From positions 3,971,296-4,035,295 of the forward strand of contig NOKP01000001.1 of NCBI GenBank assembly GCA_002682825.1: a stretch of DNA of 64,000 nt, in the 5' to 3' direction. This stretch comes from Neonectria sp. B-13. Its lineage: Eukaryota; Ascomycota; Sordariomycetes; Hypocreales; Nectriaceae. Made by a program: the position numbers and the translations under genes. The notes under the pieces were generated by a model, which worked only from the letters and a program-made list of their open reading frames with translations, did not search any database and had not been told where the DNA came from. This document shows positions 44,866-55,521 of this stretch, piece after piece. Position 1 is the first letter of the stretch. Every line of letters starts with the position of its first letter.

Positions 44866-47800
44866 TCAATACATGCGCTTGTCGTCCCACAAAACATCTC
44901 CATTGTTAGCATTCTGGTTTGGAGAGTGCGTGTACGGCGACGTCGACCCGTGACCGCTAAACGGGCTTCCATTCGCGCTTGACGGGTCTATGATCCCTTC
45001 ATAGCCCATCTGTCCCATCGGCATCACCTGATTCTGTAGACCCAGTGGGTTCATCTGGGGGAACTGCTCCATCCCATTGCTATGAATTGGAATGTACTGG
45101 CTCGGCGCTTGTACAAAAGGCGCAGTCGTCACGGGTATTTCTTGCATCTGTCTGGCCTGGTCGTAACCTTGGTTCATGTGATGCAGACCCATGGGTGCGG
45201 TCTGTAGATTCTGCCCGATGTTGTCATATTGGTGATGTTGATAGAAACCAGGCTGTTGGAACTGGTCCGTTGGCATGACTGGGTAGACGAGTTGGCTCGG
45301 GTTCTGGAATGGTGCCTGCTGGGAGTTGGGCGACACTTGCTGCTGAACGCCTGGGGGAAACTGCATGATCGGGGCAGTTTGTGTAACAGGCGTCGGGAGC
45401 AGATGCCGTGGAGGAGGATCTTGGACCGGGCTGATGACGGTGTCTGCTTTCAACTCTGCTGCCTTTGCATCCACAAGGCGCAGAACCGGGAGGGAGATTT
45501 GCTCCATGTGCTTCGCCAAGTGAACCGTCAACTTCTTCCATGTTGGGTATACCTTGCCACAGAATTTGCAAGGCTCTTCTTGTGGCCGTATCGTCGTCTC
45601 CATATGGCATTGCTCGACCTTCTGCCAGGTCAAGTCGACACCCCCCGACTTTTTCATCGCCGCCTTGGTCTTGACCTTGGGTTCTTGAAACTTGTGCTCC
45701 CGGACGAGGTGCTGAAGAAAGTTGTCTCGACGATAGCACTGATGGTGACAGGCCTCAACGTCGCAAGTCCACCACTCGAGGTGCCGGTGGCCTTCATTCT
45801 CGTGTCGGACCCAATCGGCCTTTCGCTTGAAAATCTTCGGCTCACGACACTTGTCCCAGGTGCAGGTAAATGGCTGGACATCCTCGTGCACATGCTTCGT
45901 CCAGTCAGATGGTTTCTGGAATTTTTTGCTCTGGTAACAAAGTTGGCACTCAAACTCGGCGGGGAGACGTGATGTTGGCGGCATGGGAATGTCCTGGGGG
46001 AAGCTCTCGTGGTTGATCTTGCCCTCGGTGGGGGTTCCATCATCGTCGGGAATTGTCGAGAGCGGATCCAGCTCTTGAATATCGCCCGTTTGGTCTATGA
46101 TGGAAGCAGATCCACCCATCGCAACGCACAGAGAGCCAGAGGGACAGTTGGCACCCAGGCCAAGATGCGCGACCTTCGATTTCAGTAACTGCTTGTACCT
46201 GAGCACTTGCTGATGCGCAATGCGATCCACGAGGTAAGTGTTCGTCGTAGCCAAGTTCTGGTTCAGGAGGAGGATATGTTGCTGGAAGCCAGCGATGTCC
46301 GGAGTAATGGTATCAACGATGTTTGCATTCGCTTTCATGTCACTATCATCGCCAAGCTCCTCGTCGTCATCGTCTTCGTCCTCCACCTCAGCGTTGGTTG
46401 TTTTTGCGAGGTTTGCGACTGGTGGACCTCCGGTCTGTCTCCACATTGAGACAAGACTTGGGTGGCTCTCTGTGTGAAGGTTTGTCGGGGTAGACTTGGT
46501 GAGATCTGATTTACTTCGGGGTCTTCTGAGAGTGTTTTTGACGGTAAGGCCGCCAAAGGGGCTCTTCGGAGATGTGATGGGTGTAGCGCTGATAGACCCG
46601 CTCCGGGTGTGCGTTGCTCCGATTGAAGCAAAGTTGTGTCCCATGGACACCAAGGCCGTATTGATACTAGGCATAGGCTTCTTGCTCCAACTCGGCATGC
46701 GCCCCTGCGGACTGAGGTGAGGAAGGCTGTCACGTTTCGAGTCCTGGCTTCCCCGGCTGTCGCTGCCTGGAAGGCTCTCTTCGTCGTTTACACCGCCTCG
46801 GTTACGCTTCAGTATTCCCGCGGCGCTGGGCCGTCGGACGAGACCTCGAAGATCTTTGAGGAGGCCACCCGGTCTGTTGCTCCTATCCCCTCTGCTAATG
46901 GAGAATTTCTTCAAGATATTGCCAGTGGTGGCTCCTTCTTCTCCATCCAGGTCCATGACGCTGTGAAAGCTGCGTCGTCGGGTTCCCCAGGTCGCAGCTC
47001 TTGAAACAACTGAATCAGTATCACGATACATTCTTTCAAACTTTTCGATAGCAGCCTGCGATGACTCAGGCTGATATCTTCCCGTTCCTGTCCTGATAGA
47101 GTGGACCATAGGGGCATCGGCCCAGTTCCGGTTCGACGCAATCATGTCGTAGTCTTCCTGGCTCATGTGGCCACCGTTGCCGGTGTAGTAAGTTTGTCCT
47201 GGGATGTACTTGTTCTTCGTCTCAACCCCGAAGGGCACGTTTTCTTGGGTATCATCGCGGGGCCGTTCGTGGGCTTTGATCTCTTCAGAGGTGGCTTCGT
47301 GGGGACCAACAGACAGATCATTGAACTTGTTGGACAACCATTGCCCAACAACGTCGTTCCGCTCATCAAGTTCTCGATGAGCTGCCATCTCATTCACACT
47401 TGGGACCTCATCCGAAGGTCGGCTTTCAGGGTCAAGCCCGGCTTGGCCGGTCGATGGGTCTGGTTGCCATCGGCCCATGGTGTCTCTTGGTGCGGAAGGG
47501 GCATCATTGCTCGAAGAGATCAGATCCCCGGCCGATTGAAACCCACCACGGACCGTTGTTGGACTATCCTCGAAAGAACGTTCGATAGTGTGAACCGGGG
47601 CGTCACTGTCCTTGCCCCAGAAGGAGACGGTGACCCGTGGACTAGCCGTCATGGCAACAAGGGCTGGAGCTAAGCCGTCTTCGCTGGATCGGCAACTGCT
47701 GCTTTGGCTTGGGGTTAACTGAGTTGGTTGAGTGGCGACGGGCTGTTGGTTGAAGGGCTTCTGAAGCTCTTGGGGAGAAATTGAGTCTGGCATTCGTGAC

Positions 47801-48288
47801 GAGATGGAGAGTTTTAGGGCGCCCCTGAGCTCACTACGCGGCGAGGTGGCGTGTATCGATGCCGTCTGCTCAGGTGTCAAGGGGTATGTCCTCACTTCGT
47901 CATTGTAGCTTGGTACGGTTTCCGATGAGGGGCCTCCGGAGAAGACAGTGGGGTTCAGTCCGATGGGTTGGTCGTCCAAGAAGGACGGAGTGCCACCTTC
48001 AATAGTGCTAAAGTCTGCGCCAAAGAAGGGGTCGTCCTCGAGATCGCTAAAGTCGCTGCTCTGATAGTGGTCGAGGGTCGAGTTGGAGCCGGCGGGAGTC
48101 TCGAGGTGGTTGACCGTTGGCGACAGCGATTCACTGTTGACACGAGATAGAGTAGGCGACAGGTGGGTCGAGTCGACGGAGGAAGTCGACGGTCGATGTT
48201 GGTCGGAAGGCGGGTAGGTGTGGTGAGGAGGGGGGTTGTGGTCTTTGTCGTGAAGGCTTGCTGGGAGGACGGTGAAGGTTGAAGTCAT
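44866..48288 (-). CDS. C2H2 zinc-finger transcription factor, 1140 residues
   Basis: Single exon. The first 700 residues are Ser/Pro/Thr-rich and mostly disordered, with an acidic run (EDEDDDDEE) near residue 640. The finger region spans about residues 775-930. It holds CQLCYQSKKFQKPSDWTKHVH, of which C-x2-C...H-x3-H is the pattern, then CTWDKC...HENEGH, CDVEACHHQC...HLVREH, and CKFCGKVYPTWKKLTVHLAKH. Spacing differs between fingers, as in fungal multi-finger regulators with atypical linkers. The C-terminus is Gln/Pro/Met-rich and resembles an activation domain. A 1.5 kb upstream stretch is purine-rich on the plus strand and probably includes a long 5' leader. I cannot assign a named orthologue. 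Confidence 0.93.
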   Translation of the reverse strand: MTSTFTVLPASLHDKDHNPPPHHTYPPSDQHRPSTSSVDSTHLSPTLSRVNSESLSPTVNHLETPAGSNSTLDHYQSSDFSDLEDDPFFGADFSTIEGGTPSFLDDQPIGLNPTVFSGGPSSETVPSYNDEVRTYPLTPEQTASIHATSPRSELRGALKLSISSRMPDSISPQELQKPFNQQPVATQPTQLTPSQSSSCRSSEDGLAPALVAMTASPRVTVSFWGKDSDAPVHTIERSFEDSPTTVRGGFQSAGDLISSSNDAPSAPRDTMGRWQPDPSTGQAGLDPESRPSDEVPSVNEMAAHRELDERNDVVGQWLSNKFNDLSVGPHEATSEEIKAHERPRDDTQENVPFGVETKNKYIPGQTYYTGNGGHMSQEDYDMIASNRNWADAPMVHSIRTGTGRYQPESSQAAIEKFERMYRDTDSVVSRAATWGTRRRSFHSVMDLDGEEGATTGNILKKFSISRGDRSNRPGGLLKDLRGLVRRPSAAGILKRNRGGVNDEESLPGSDSRGSQDSKRDSLPHLSPQGRMPSWSKKPMPSINTALVSMGHNFASIGATHTRSGSISATPITSPKSPFGGLTVKNTLRRPRSKSDLTKSTPTNLHTESHPSLVSMWRQTGGPPVANLAKTTNAEVEDEDDDDEELGDDSDMKANANIVDTITPDIAGFQQHILLLNQNLATTNTYLVDRIAHQQVLRYKQLLKSKVAHLGLGANCPSGSLCVAMGGSASIIDQTGDIQELDPLSTIPDDDGTPTEGKINHESFPQDIPMPPTSRLPAEFECQLCYQSKKFQKPSDWTKHVHEDVQPFTCTWDKCREPKIFKRKADWVRHENEGHRHLEWWTCDVEACHHQCYRRDNFLQHLVREHKFQEPKVKTKAAMKKSGGVDLTWQKVEQCHMETTIRPQEEPCKFCGKVYPTWKKLTVHLAKHMEQISLPVLRLVDAKAAELKADTVISPVQDPPPRHLLPTPVTQTAPIMQFPPGVQQQVSPNSQQAPFQNPSQLVYPVMPTDQFQQPGFYQHHQYDNIGQNLQTAPMGLHHMNQGYDQARQMQEIPVTTAPFVQAPSQYIPIHSNGMEQFPQMNPLGLQNQVMPMGQMGYEGIIDPSSANGSPFSGHGSTSPYTHSPNQNANNGDVLWDDKRMY

Positions 48289-51200
48289 GGCTGCGGCGGT
48301 CGGGGTTGGGCCGGCTGGGAGGAGGTAGGCAGGTATATATGCAAAGGGTGGATCTTGACTAGGTGTGTTCCCAATGCTAGATCATAGACTGGGCATCATG
48401 GTACTCGGACCAGGAGTGCCGCTATGAGGAGGGGGGCAGTGGATGTCGTGGGTGTCGTGAGTGGCTCTGGGGAAATGAGATGGGACAGAACAAGACGGGA
48501 CCTGGAGCAGGAGACCCGTGCGGAGTCAAGCCAAACAGAGCCGCGTCAACAGGGAATCAGAAGAAACGATGCGCGGTGGAAGGATTGCGCCGGTGAAGTG
48601 GGTGAAGTGGGTGATGTGATGCCGCCTGGGATCTGCGTTGGGAGGAGAGAGGGGGAGAGGGCAGAGGTTGGAATGAATGCGGCGTCGCGCGTGGGTACGG
48701 AGCAAGAGAGCGCTTAGTTGTTGGTTCCCCTGCTAGCCTGATAGCATGGAACCCAGCAGACGACAGGGAGAATGCAAGCCCAAGGCGGGATCGTGGCGTG
48801 CAGTGCAGGTTGTTGGTAGGTGTTGGGAGGATAGGGACGGTACGGTACGGTGCGGTACAATACAGAATGTGGGAACAGATTAGATGGTGGGAGGGGCCGG
48901 CGCAAGAAGGCTTTGGCTCTGGCGGTCTGAGGGAGTCGATGAGGAGGGCAGGGAATCGAGCAGGAACAAGTTTGTAGAAGAAGGACAGGTAGCAGTGGCA
49001 GCGGCCGCCAGCGAGAGAGAGAGGGCGAGAGACGAGAGACGAGAGACGATGACAAGAACGGCCAAGGTTGTAATGTGGCAGAGAGGCGATGAGGATGGGA
49101 GAATTGAGGCTTGGCCGCTTGGGTGAGTGGGCGTTCTGAGTGGGATGGAGAAGCGGAAGGTGGGTGGGTGGGTGGTCAGGTCTGGCGGGACGGAGGACGG
49201 AGCGACGGGGCGCTAGTGTAAGGTCAGGGCATTGCTCAGCCTGTACGAAGCCGACTAGGTAAGGTAGGTAGTAGGTAGTAGGTACCTTGGGTAAATACCT
49301 GCTTAGGTAGTCTGCGCTCTGCGCTGTACGAAGTATGTCGCACGCTCGCTCTCTCGACTGACTGGCCTGGTTTCCGCAGCTTGCAAGGCAGGGCGCTTGT
49401 GGAAGTAGAAGTGGGAGTGGGAGTGGGATGGAGTCCAGTGGAAAGCGGAAGAGGAGGGGCTGTCTTCCAGGATTCCTCCAGCGGAGCGGAGCGCTGGGCG
49501 GCCGGGGTACGGTGCCGCACACGGGATGGGGTATCCCACCACGGCAAAGTTGTCGGGGAGCCCTGGGAGAGCCCTGGGGAGCCACCTGTGAAACGTGCGT
49601 TGGCGTTTGTCGCAGCTGGCCGATGCCGCGGTACCTACGCCCACCGTTAGCAGCCACGCTGTTGAGCTGGTACCCGTCTATCGCAGCTGCGTTTCCCACA
49701 AGGCGTTCTAGATGGGGCCGAGGCGCATTTGCAATCAGCCCCACGCCCGGGCGCACCCTGGCAACCTGGCAAGTCGTCCCAGCCCGCCGTAGGGCCATTC
49801 ACACCGAAGCGTGTCAACCTTCCCGAGGCGTTCTCAACTCTCACGTCCCCGGCATTGCTTGAATGTGTAACAACTAACAACGCCTGTATCTCCGGCAGTG
49901 TCCACCGAAACTGGCCTGCTTGACATTGGGGCAGGGTCGGGCCGCCTAATGCCTAATGCTGCGACAGTCCAAACTTGCCCGCGAACCAAGCCAAGCCTGG
50001 GGGGCACACACTTCCAGGGGGGGGCGCCCTTCAGCCTTATCAGGCTTGATGTCACAACGGCGAATACCCTGTCTACCCTGCCGAGGGTTGAGGCCTTGGC
50101 TCGATCGAAACGAGGCTTATTCTCGTTTCACCGTCATAGGCCTAACTAATAACTGTACAGAGTGTATATACGCTGTGAAGCTCAAGCAAGACATGGTGTC
50201 GCAGAGCCAGCCAGCACAACCACCTTCAGCCTGTGTCGCCCCTTCCCTTCCATGCTTACAAAGTACTGGGAGCGGCACAGCCCATGCTACTACTTATGTT
50301 CGTGCATACAGTGAAATCATCGCGCTTTCTTAGTTTATCCACTTCAGTCTTCAGTGTGTGCGGCTGAAGTCGGTGTCGAGCCCTTGCTCAGCACAGCCTC
50401 GATCTGACCATGGTTGATCGGCTGGCTATGACGGTTTCTGGAACCCTTCCTTGGCCAGCCACCTAACCGTCATCGGAGCCTCTTTTTTCCTTCTTATTCT
50501 TGCTTGTCAAACACCAACAAGAGACGGACCGCATTGCTTCGTCAGGCTCCTTTTGCCGCGCATCTAGACTTACTTACTTATTTAGTACACTGCAGCGCAG
50601 GGGGCATGTACATAGTACGACACGGCTATCAGGCACATAAGTAAGGCAGCCAGCCACACAAGGCAGCTCGTGCCAAAACTGCCTTGCGACAACATGCTAT
50701 ATCCTGACAAGCTCTGCCACACATCGGTGCAGACTCCGGCATGAGACGTAGTGTTGGCGCCCGGTTACAGTCAAGACGCATGTGGCCGCTGGTGGACTCT
50801 GTTGCTGCTGTAGACTGCAGTGATGCTGCATGGACCAGTGGGTCGTCAGGAAGAATGGTGAATCTAGGCCTGGTCAGTCCTGGTCTTGGTCCGTCCAAAT
50901 CTAGGGGAAATGGTTCAAATGTGACGTCGCGCCGTTCTCAACCGTCCCAGCTAGTATAGTTTTCACAGTGCACTGTCCGATCGTCAAGGTCAGCTTCTAA
51001 TTGGCTAGGGAACGATACGCGAACTGAGCAAAAATGCTTGAGAAGTTGAGATGGGGGGCACGGAGCACCTGTCTTACTATACGGTAGGTAAGCCGTAGAT
51101 GAAGTAGATGATGCTTAGCAGGGAACCTCGTAGGAGCCGCCAGGGGCGACTGTGATCTCTTGGCCACGAGTCTCTTGAAAGATAGGAGCCACCTGTTCAT

Positions 51201-51893
51201 CGCCGAGTGTCTACGAAGTAACTAGAACTAGGATCCATCTCTCGAACTATGCTCTTAGTGCAATGCATTCATCCATCGATACCTACTCGTAAGGTAAGGC
51301 AGTCGGCATTCGTACCTGCGGAGGTTTTTCAAGCACCCCAGGGCAATTTACTGGCTTCTCCGCCTCTGCAGCGTCTAATCCCTTACCAAACCACCTCTGC
51401 CAATCGATAACCTGGGGCATCTGTCGGTATCCACCCTGTTAGTATCTTGATGTGGCTACCACTGCGACGGAGAAGTCTCAGTGCTGATCCAGTCCAAAAG
51501 GGGGCTAAATATTTGGAGATTGACTTCTCTCATGATGGTGATGGATGCCCTGCACGTGATACCACTCCTCGTTGTGTTAGGATGGGCATGATCGACCATC
51601 CCATGACACCTTAAGACACTAACCCAAATCGAGCTATCTCAACGCCAACCTCAACTCCATCTTTGTCGCAGCCCTTCCAACTATTATCTATCAGTTACTG
51701 CCTCACATCTCATCCAAGCACTCGCCCTTTACTACTGCGGGCTATCCTCCCACAAACCCGCGAGCAGCCTCTCCGTGCCTCTCCGCATACCTGCACTTCT
51801 GCATCTCTGCGTGGTGCACCGCCCCGGACGCTTCGCCCGTCCCACCCACAGCCCACCGGCTTCGTCTACTTCTCGTCTAACGCTGTGTCCGCA
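48289..51893. other. 3.6 kb divergent intergenic region
   Basis: It lies between the C2H2 start (-) and the DUF202 start (+). A 413-codon minus-strand frame (48557-49798) opens from an ATG but is low-complexity and is treated as leader or chance. AGGTAGGTAGTA repeats lie at 49258-49290. No gene is supported. Confidence 0.55.
49258..49290. repeat. AGGTA/GGTAGTA short tandem motif cluster
   Basis: Overlapping GGTA and GGTAGTA units end in a GGTACC palindrome about 1 kb upstream of the C2H2 start. Similar clusters occur upstream of other genes in the window. Confidence 0.8.
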
Positions 51894-52490
51894 ATGTTTC
51901 ATGTGCGTGGCCGAGTCACGCCAGACGTAGCTCTGTACTCGGTGCTGATGAACCGTGATTAGCCACATCCAGAGGAGCATCTACACCTCCGCCTCCACCG
52001 GGCGCGCTCAGTAGTCTTGACAACCCAGGAGTGAGTCCCCCCTGCTTGATATGGACCTTCACAATGGAGCCGCCCCATCAATTTTGGAATACGGCATCCT
52101 ACGTCATTGCGGGAATCCTCTTCGTAACCATCAACCCTGACACACAATCTCCTCCCTAGGCTCGTCGAGATCCGCGCTGCCCAACGCACATTCGAGGGCG
52201 CCTACGTCCGGACTGCCCTCGGTCAGTTCTCTTTCGCCCTCATCATTCTCAAGGTCTTCACATCGGAGTTTTATCCCATCGGTGCCTTGTTTGCCGTCTA
52301 TGGCGTCGCCGTAATGCTAGTAGCCATCTATCGCCGCTTCGAGGGTAACCATCAGTTTTTTACTGCCAAGTACGCCGATGGCAGTCTCAAGCGCAAGTTC
52401 AGGACAAGTGGCAACAGTGTTGCCTTGTTGACAGTACTCAGCTTGAGTGCTTACGTGACACTATTGGTCTTGACGTGGCATCTCTCATAG
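51894..52490 (+). CDS. DUF202-domain small membrane protein
   Basis: Three exons, 51894-51902, 51963-52030 and 52160-52490, give 135 residues. The third exon is firm. It begins LVEIRAAQRTFEGAYVRTAL, the DUF202 signature region (core QRTFEGAYVRTA), and continues with three hydrophobic helices: FSFALIILKVF, IGALFAVYGVAVMLVAIY and VALLTVLSLSAYVTLLVL. The family is found in bacteria and fungi; related modules occur in the vacuolar VTC complex. Its own role is unclear. Exon 2 is set by frame: the donor GTGAGT at 52031 leaves two bases that complete Glu. The nine-base first exon (Met-Phe-His) is less certain, but its 60-base intron has GTGCGT, a CTGAT branch and TTAG. Confidence 0.78.
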
Positions 52491-54077
52491 GTCTAGCAAT
52501 AAAGGTTTCACCCTCAGTGGTCTCCCTTAGATAGGTGCCAAGTGGCTTTCGTTTATGTTTTTGAGGGTCGTATGTACGATGAATAGGGCAAACACTTTAT
52601 ATTCGTTCATGGGCGGTGAGGTATTCAGGCTTTGATTCATAATGCAGGTCAACACATTGGAAGTTCCACGTCCCTCCCCGCAGAGCCACAATCCATGGCG
52701 TTATATTTGATAGATACTCATCTAAGGTTCTCCGGGCAATAGGTACTGGTCTCATTCAAGCGCAGTCGAGCAAATAACCACATTACCACCGCCAAACTCC
52801 ATGGCTATCATCTCCTACATAGTTCAACCCTTTCGGGTGAATCCTGAGCTATCCTGCCAGTCTTCACCTCGGCTCTGGGGACAGTTGAAGACCTAGAACT
52901 TGAAATAAATGTTTGGTTCCTAGTAATACTAGACAAGCACAACGCAAACATAATGGAAGTACAAGCGCCCGCAAGGTCTGGACTATATCTCGGTTAAGTC
53001 ATATGCCCGAACACTCCTCTCGGTCAGCCAACAGGTTGACAACAGAAGCTATCCAGTTCCCGCCCAGACAATGGCTACTTAGCCTCTTTATCTAGGCTTG
53101 TTATAGGGTCTTCCCTTGATAACTGTTCCTGCATACACCACATTGATGCTGGACGAGGCCGACCTTACCCTGCTCCTATGCAAAGTTCAACCACAACAAA
53201 AGACTCGGCATTTTCCAAAACATTAACGGTATTCCAAGACTGTGCTGTTGTGAACACCTTTCAACTTAAGGTAGATCGATATCCCTTGTTTGATGGGCAG
53301 GACAAGCCCATATTGATAGTGCTTGAGCTCGTTTCGTGCACACGCCCAAATTACTCGGCCTAAAAGTCGACTGGTGGCATATCAAAACGGGCCCGCACCA
53401 CCCATATCCCATTCCACAATCAATAGTTCTCAAAATCATGTTCTTGTCTTGGCTCGTGGGGTAGAATGAGCAGTAGGTTGATACCCAAGATGGAAACCAA
53501 TGTGAAGCGTTGGGCGGCGTTGAACGTGATCTGATGGCTTGGCGATATCCTACTCCAAACTCGCCCGAGGGCGGGTAGTTTCGCTGACCAGGCCACAGGC
53601 GCGGAAGCAATCCAGGATCACCCAGTTTCGCCATTGCCATAAAATTTAATCTGCTCCCTTCTTTATCGTTCCGTGTGATCAGTTCGAGAATCGAGGCCGA
53701 GGTTGAGTTGAGGGAGATAGGTTTAGATGGTCAATCCAACAATACTGGACACCCGACGTCATGTGTTCCAACCATGGCCAAGTTGACCGTCCCAAAATTG
53801 TGCGCATGTCTATGTCGAAAATAAGCTGAAGTCTCGTTTTCAATCAGTTCCAGGTGATAGCTGGCCCCGGTCAACAAGACCAGATAGCATGAAGCGTAAT
53901 TCCAGAAGAGGTTCGAGGTCTCGTAGCAGGTGTATCTTTTTCGGACCGAGGGCGTTATGATTTCGTCAGACTGCGCGTCCTAGCTGCTAGTAATATAGCC
54001 GAATGGCGATGCCCATCACCCGTGGGACACAGGGGTTAAGTCGAAACTCATCACCGAACGGCAATCCAGTGAGGTTG
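52491..54077. other. Convergent 3' flanks
   Basis: This 1.6 kb lies between the stops of DUF202 and the third Zn2Cys6 gene. It contains only short frames without recognisable content. Confidence 0.6.
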
Positions 54078-55521
54078 TCATCTAGTATCAGAAAAAGGAC
54101 CCTGCATTGGCTCATTGGTCGCAAGCTGCTGTCCAGGCTCGCCATTTTCCCCATATCCCCATGGGGCATACGAATAACTCGGGTGCTGTTGAGACTGCTG
54201 AGGTTGATTCCATGCTCCAAATGGTGCCGGGGCGATCGCTTGTCCTGAAGGATCCATTCCAGGGGCTGTGCTCGTGTCCATCCCGATAACTGCCATTCCC
54301 ATCGATGGGGTGTATACGTCAGACAGGGTAGATGCTCTTCGGTCAAACTGTCGACCTTGGGGTCCCGGGGGATATTGCATTGGCTGATTACTGCTATGAG
54401 GCTCGCCGCCGTAAGACATGGAGCGGGCGGGAGGTGGGTAGTTGCCCCAGGAGACATCGCCTCGAGACCCTGGCTCCGAGCCTCCAGATGTCCATGTCGC
54501 TGATGGAGGCCCAGGGCCAAAGGGAGAAAGCTGAGCACTCATCGGAGATGCTGGAACATAACCTTGCCAGGTGGCGTTCAAGTCCCCTGGTCTGGATCCC
54601 GGGCTCTGACCTGCATCTGCGGAAATCCAGTTTGTTTGCCCTCTGAACTCAAAGGATCGATTCATGGACAAAGTTGAAGGTGCTTAAGACGATGATTGTC
54701 AGTTCGCCCATTGCTATCATGCAAGTTTGACAACTTACCGTTCGCTTCCGGAGGGAATCCCTCGAACTTCATTGTAGAGGGTGATGCGCTGGACATTTGC
54801 TGCGATATGGGGCTGAATGATTGCTTTCCTGACAACTCTGCTACGCTCCCGCTCGATGCCGCCGGCGACAACGAGGCCGGCGGTACCTCATTCCCAGTAG
54901 ATGAATAAAGGGCTGGGTTGGCTCGGGTGTCGGGTGTCGGAGGTTGGTCGACGGGGTGAAAGATGCAGTCCTTCTTCATGCGGATGCAGTTCGTGCATCG
55001 AGCTTGGCCATCAGACGGCTCAGGAACGCATCTAATCTTTCGTCGTCGACAGTAGCCTTGAGATGGTGTTTCAGCATCATGCCCAGCCTAGCTCTTCTGT
55101 TGACCAACATACCGCAAGCAACCGACGTTCGATGGTAGCCAAGCTTATTTCTTTTCCTCTCTGCGGAAAGTCCCAGCTGGGATTGATGTTGATGCATCTC
55201 GGAGTTTGATGGGTGCGCCGGTCTGCTGTCTAGTGATAAAAAAGCCCCTTTCAAAGTTAGCCTAGAGTTCTAGCAAGGCATCGAAAGGTCCTGAATGTTT
55301 GTCATACCGATAGATGAAGGGTGTTGCGGAGTTGTGTTGTAGGTGGGAACATAGGCTGGGCGAGGCATCTCAGCCCCTGGGCCGGAAGGAGGCAGTGGGG
55401 GATATTGATATGGCATGATGGATGTCATGGACTCTGCCGGTGGCAGGTTGTCTGTCCACGAATACCCCAGACCTAAGAGCTGGTGTTTTGAATACGCAGG
55501 AGGGGAAACAATGCCGGCCAT
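54078..55521 (-). CDS. Zn2Cys6 transcription factor, short form lacking the MHR domain
   Basis: Four exons, 55521-55308, 55229-55113, 55056-54739 and 54682-54078, give 417 residues. The zinc cluster lies in the middle, unlike most such factors: cysteines at 110, 113, 120, 131, 134 and 141, preceded by the typical KLGYHRTSVACG and with CRRRKIRC. Intron 2 falls between the first and second cysteine of the cluster. The rest is Ser/Pro/Gly-rich and has no fungal TF (MHR) domain. Downstream blocks include FEGFPPEANAPSTLSMNRSF across intron 3 and WGNYPPPARSMSYG. This build is common in a family of fungal factors with unknown targets. Introns 2 and 3 use AAG acceptors. The start is the first in-frame ATG, but frame is open back to a GTG at 55611, so an upstream exon is possible. 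Confidence 0.88.
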
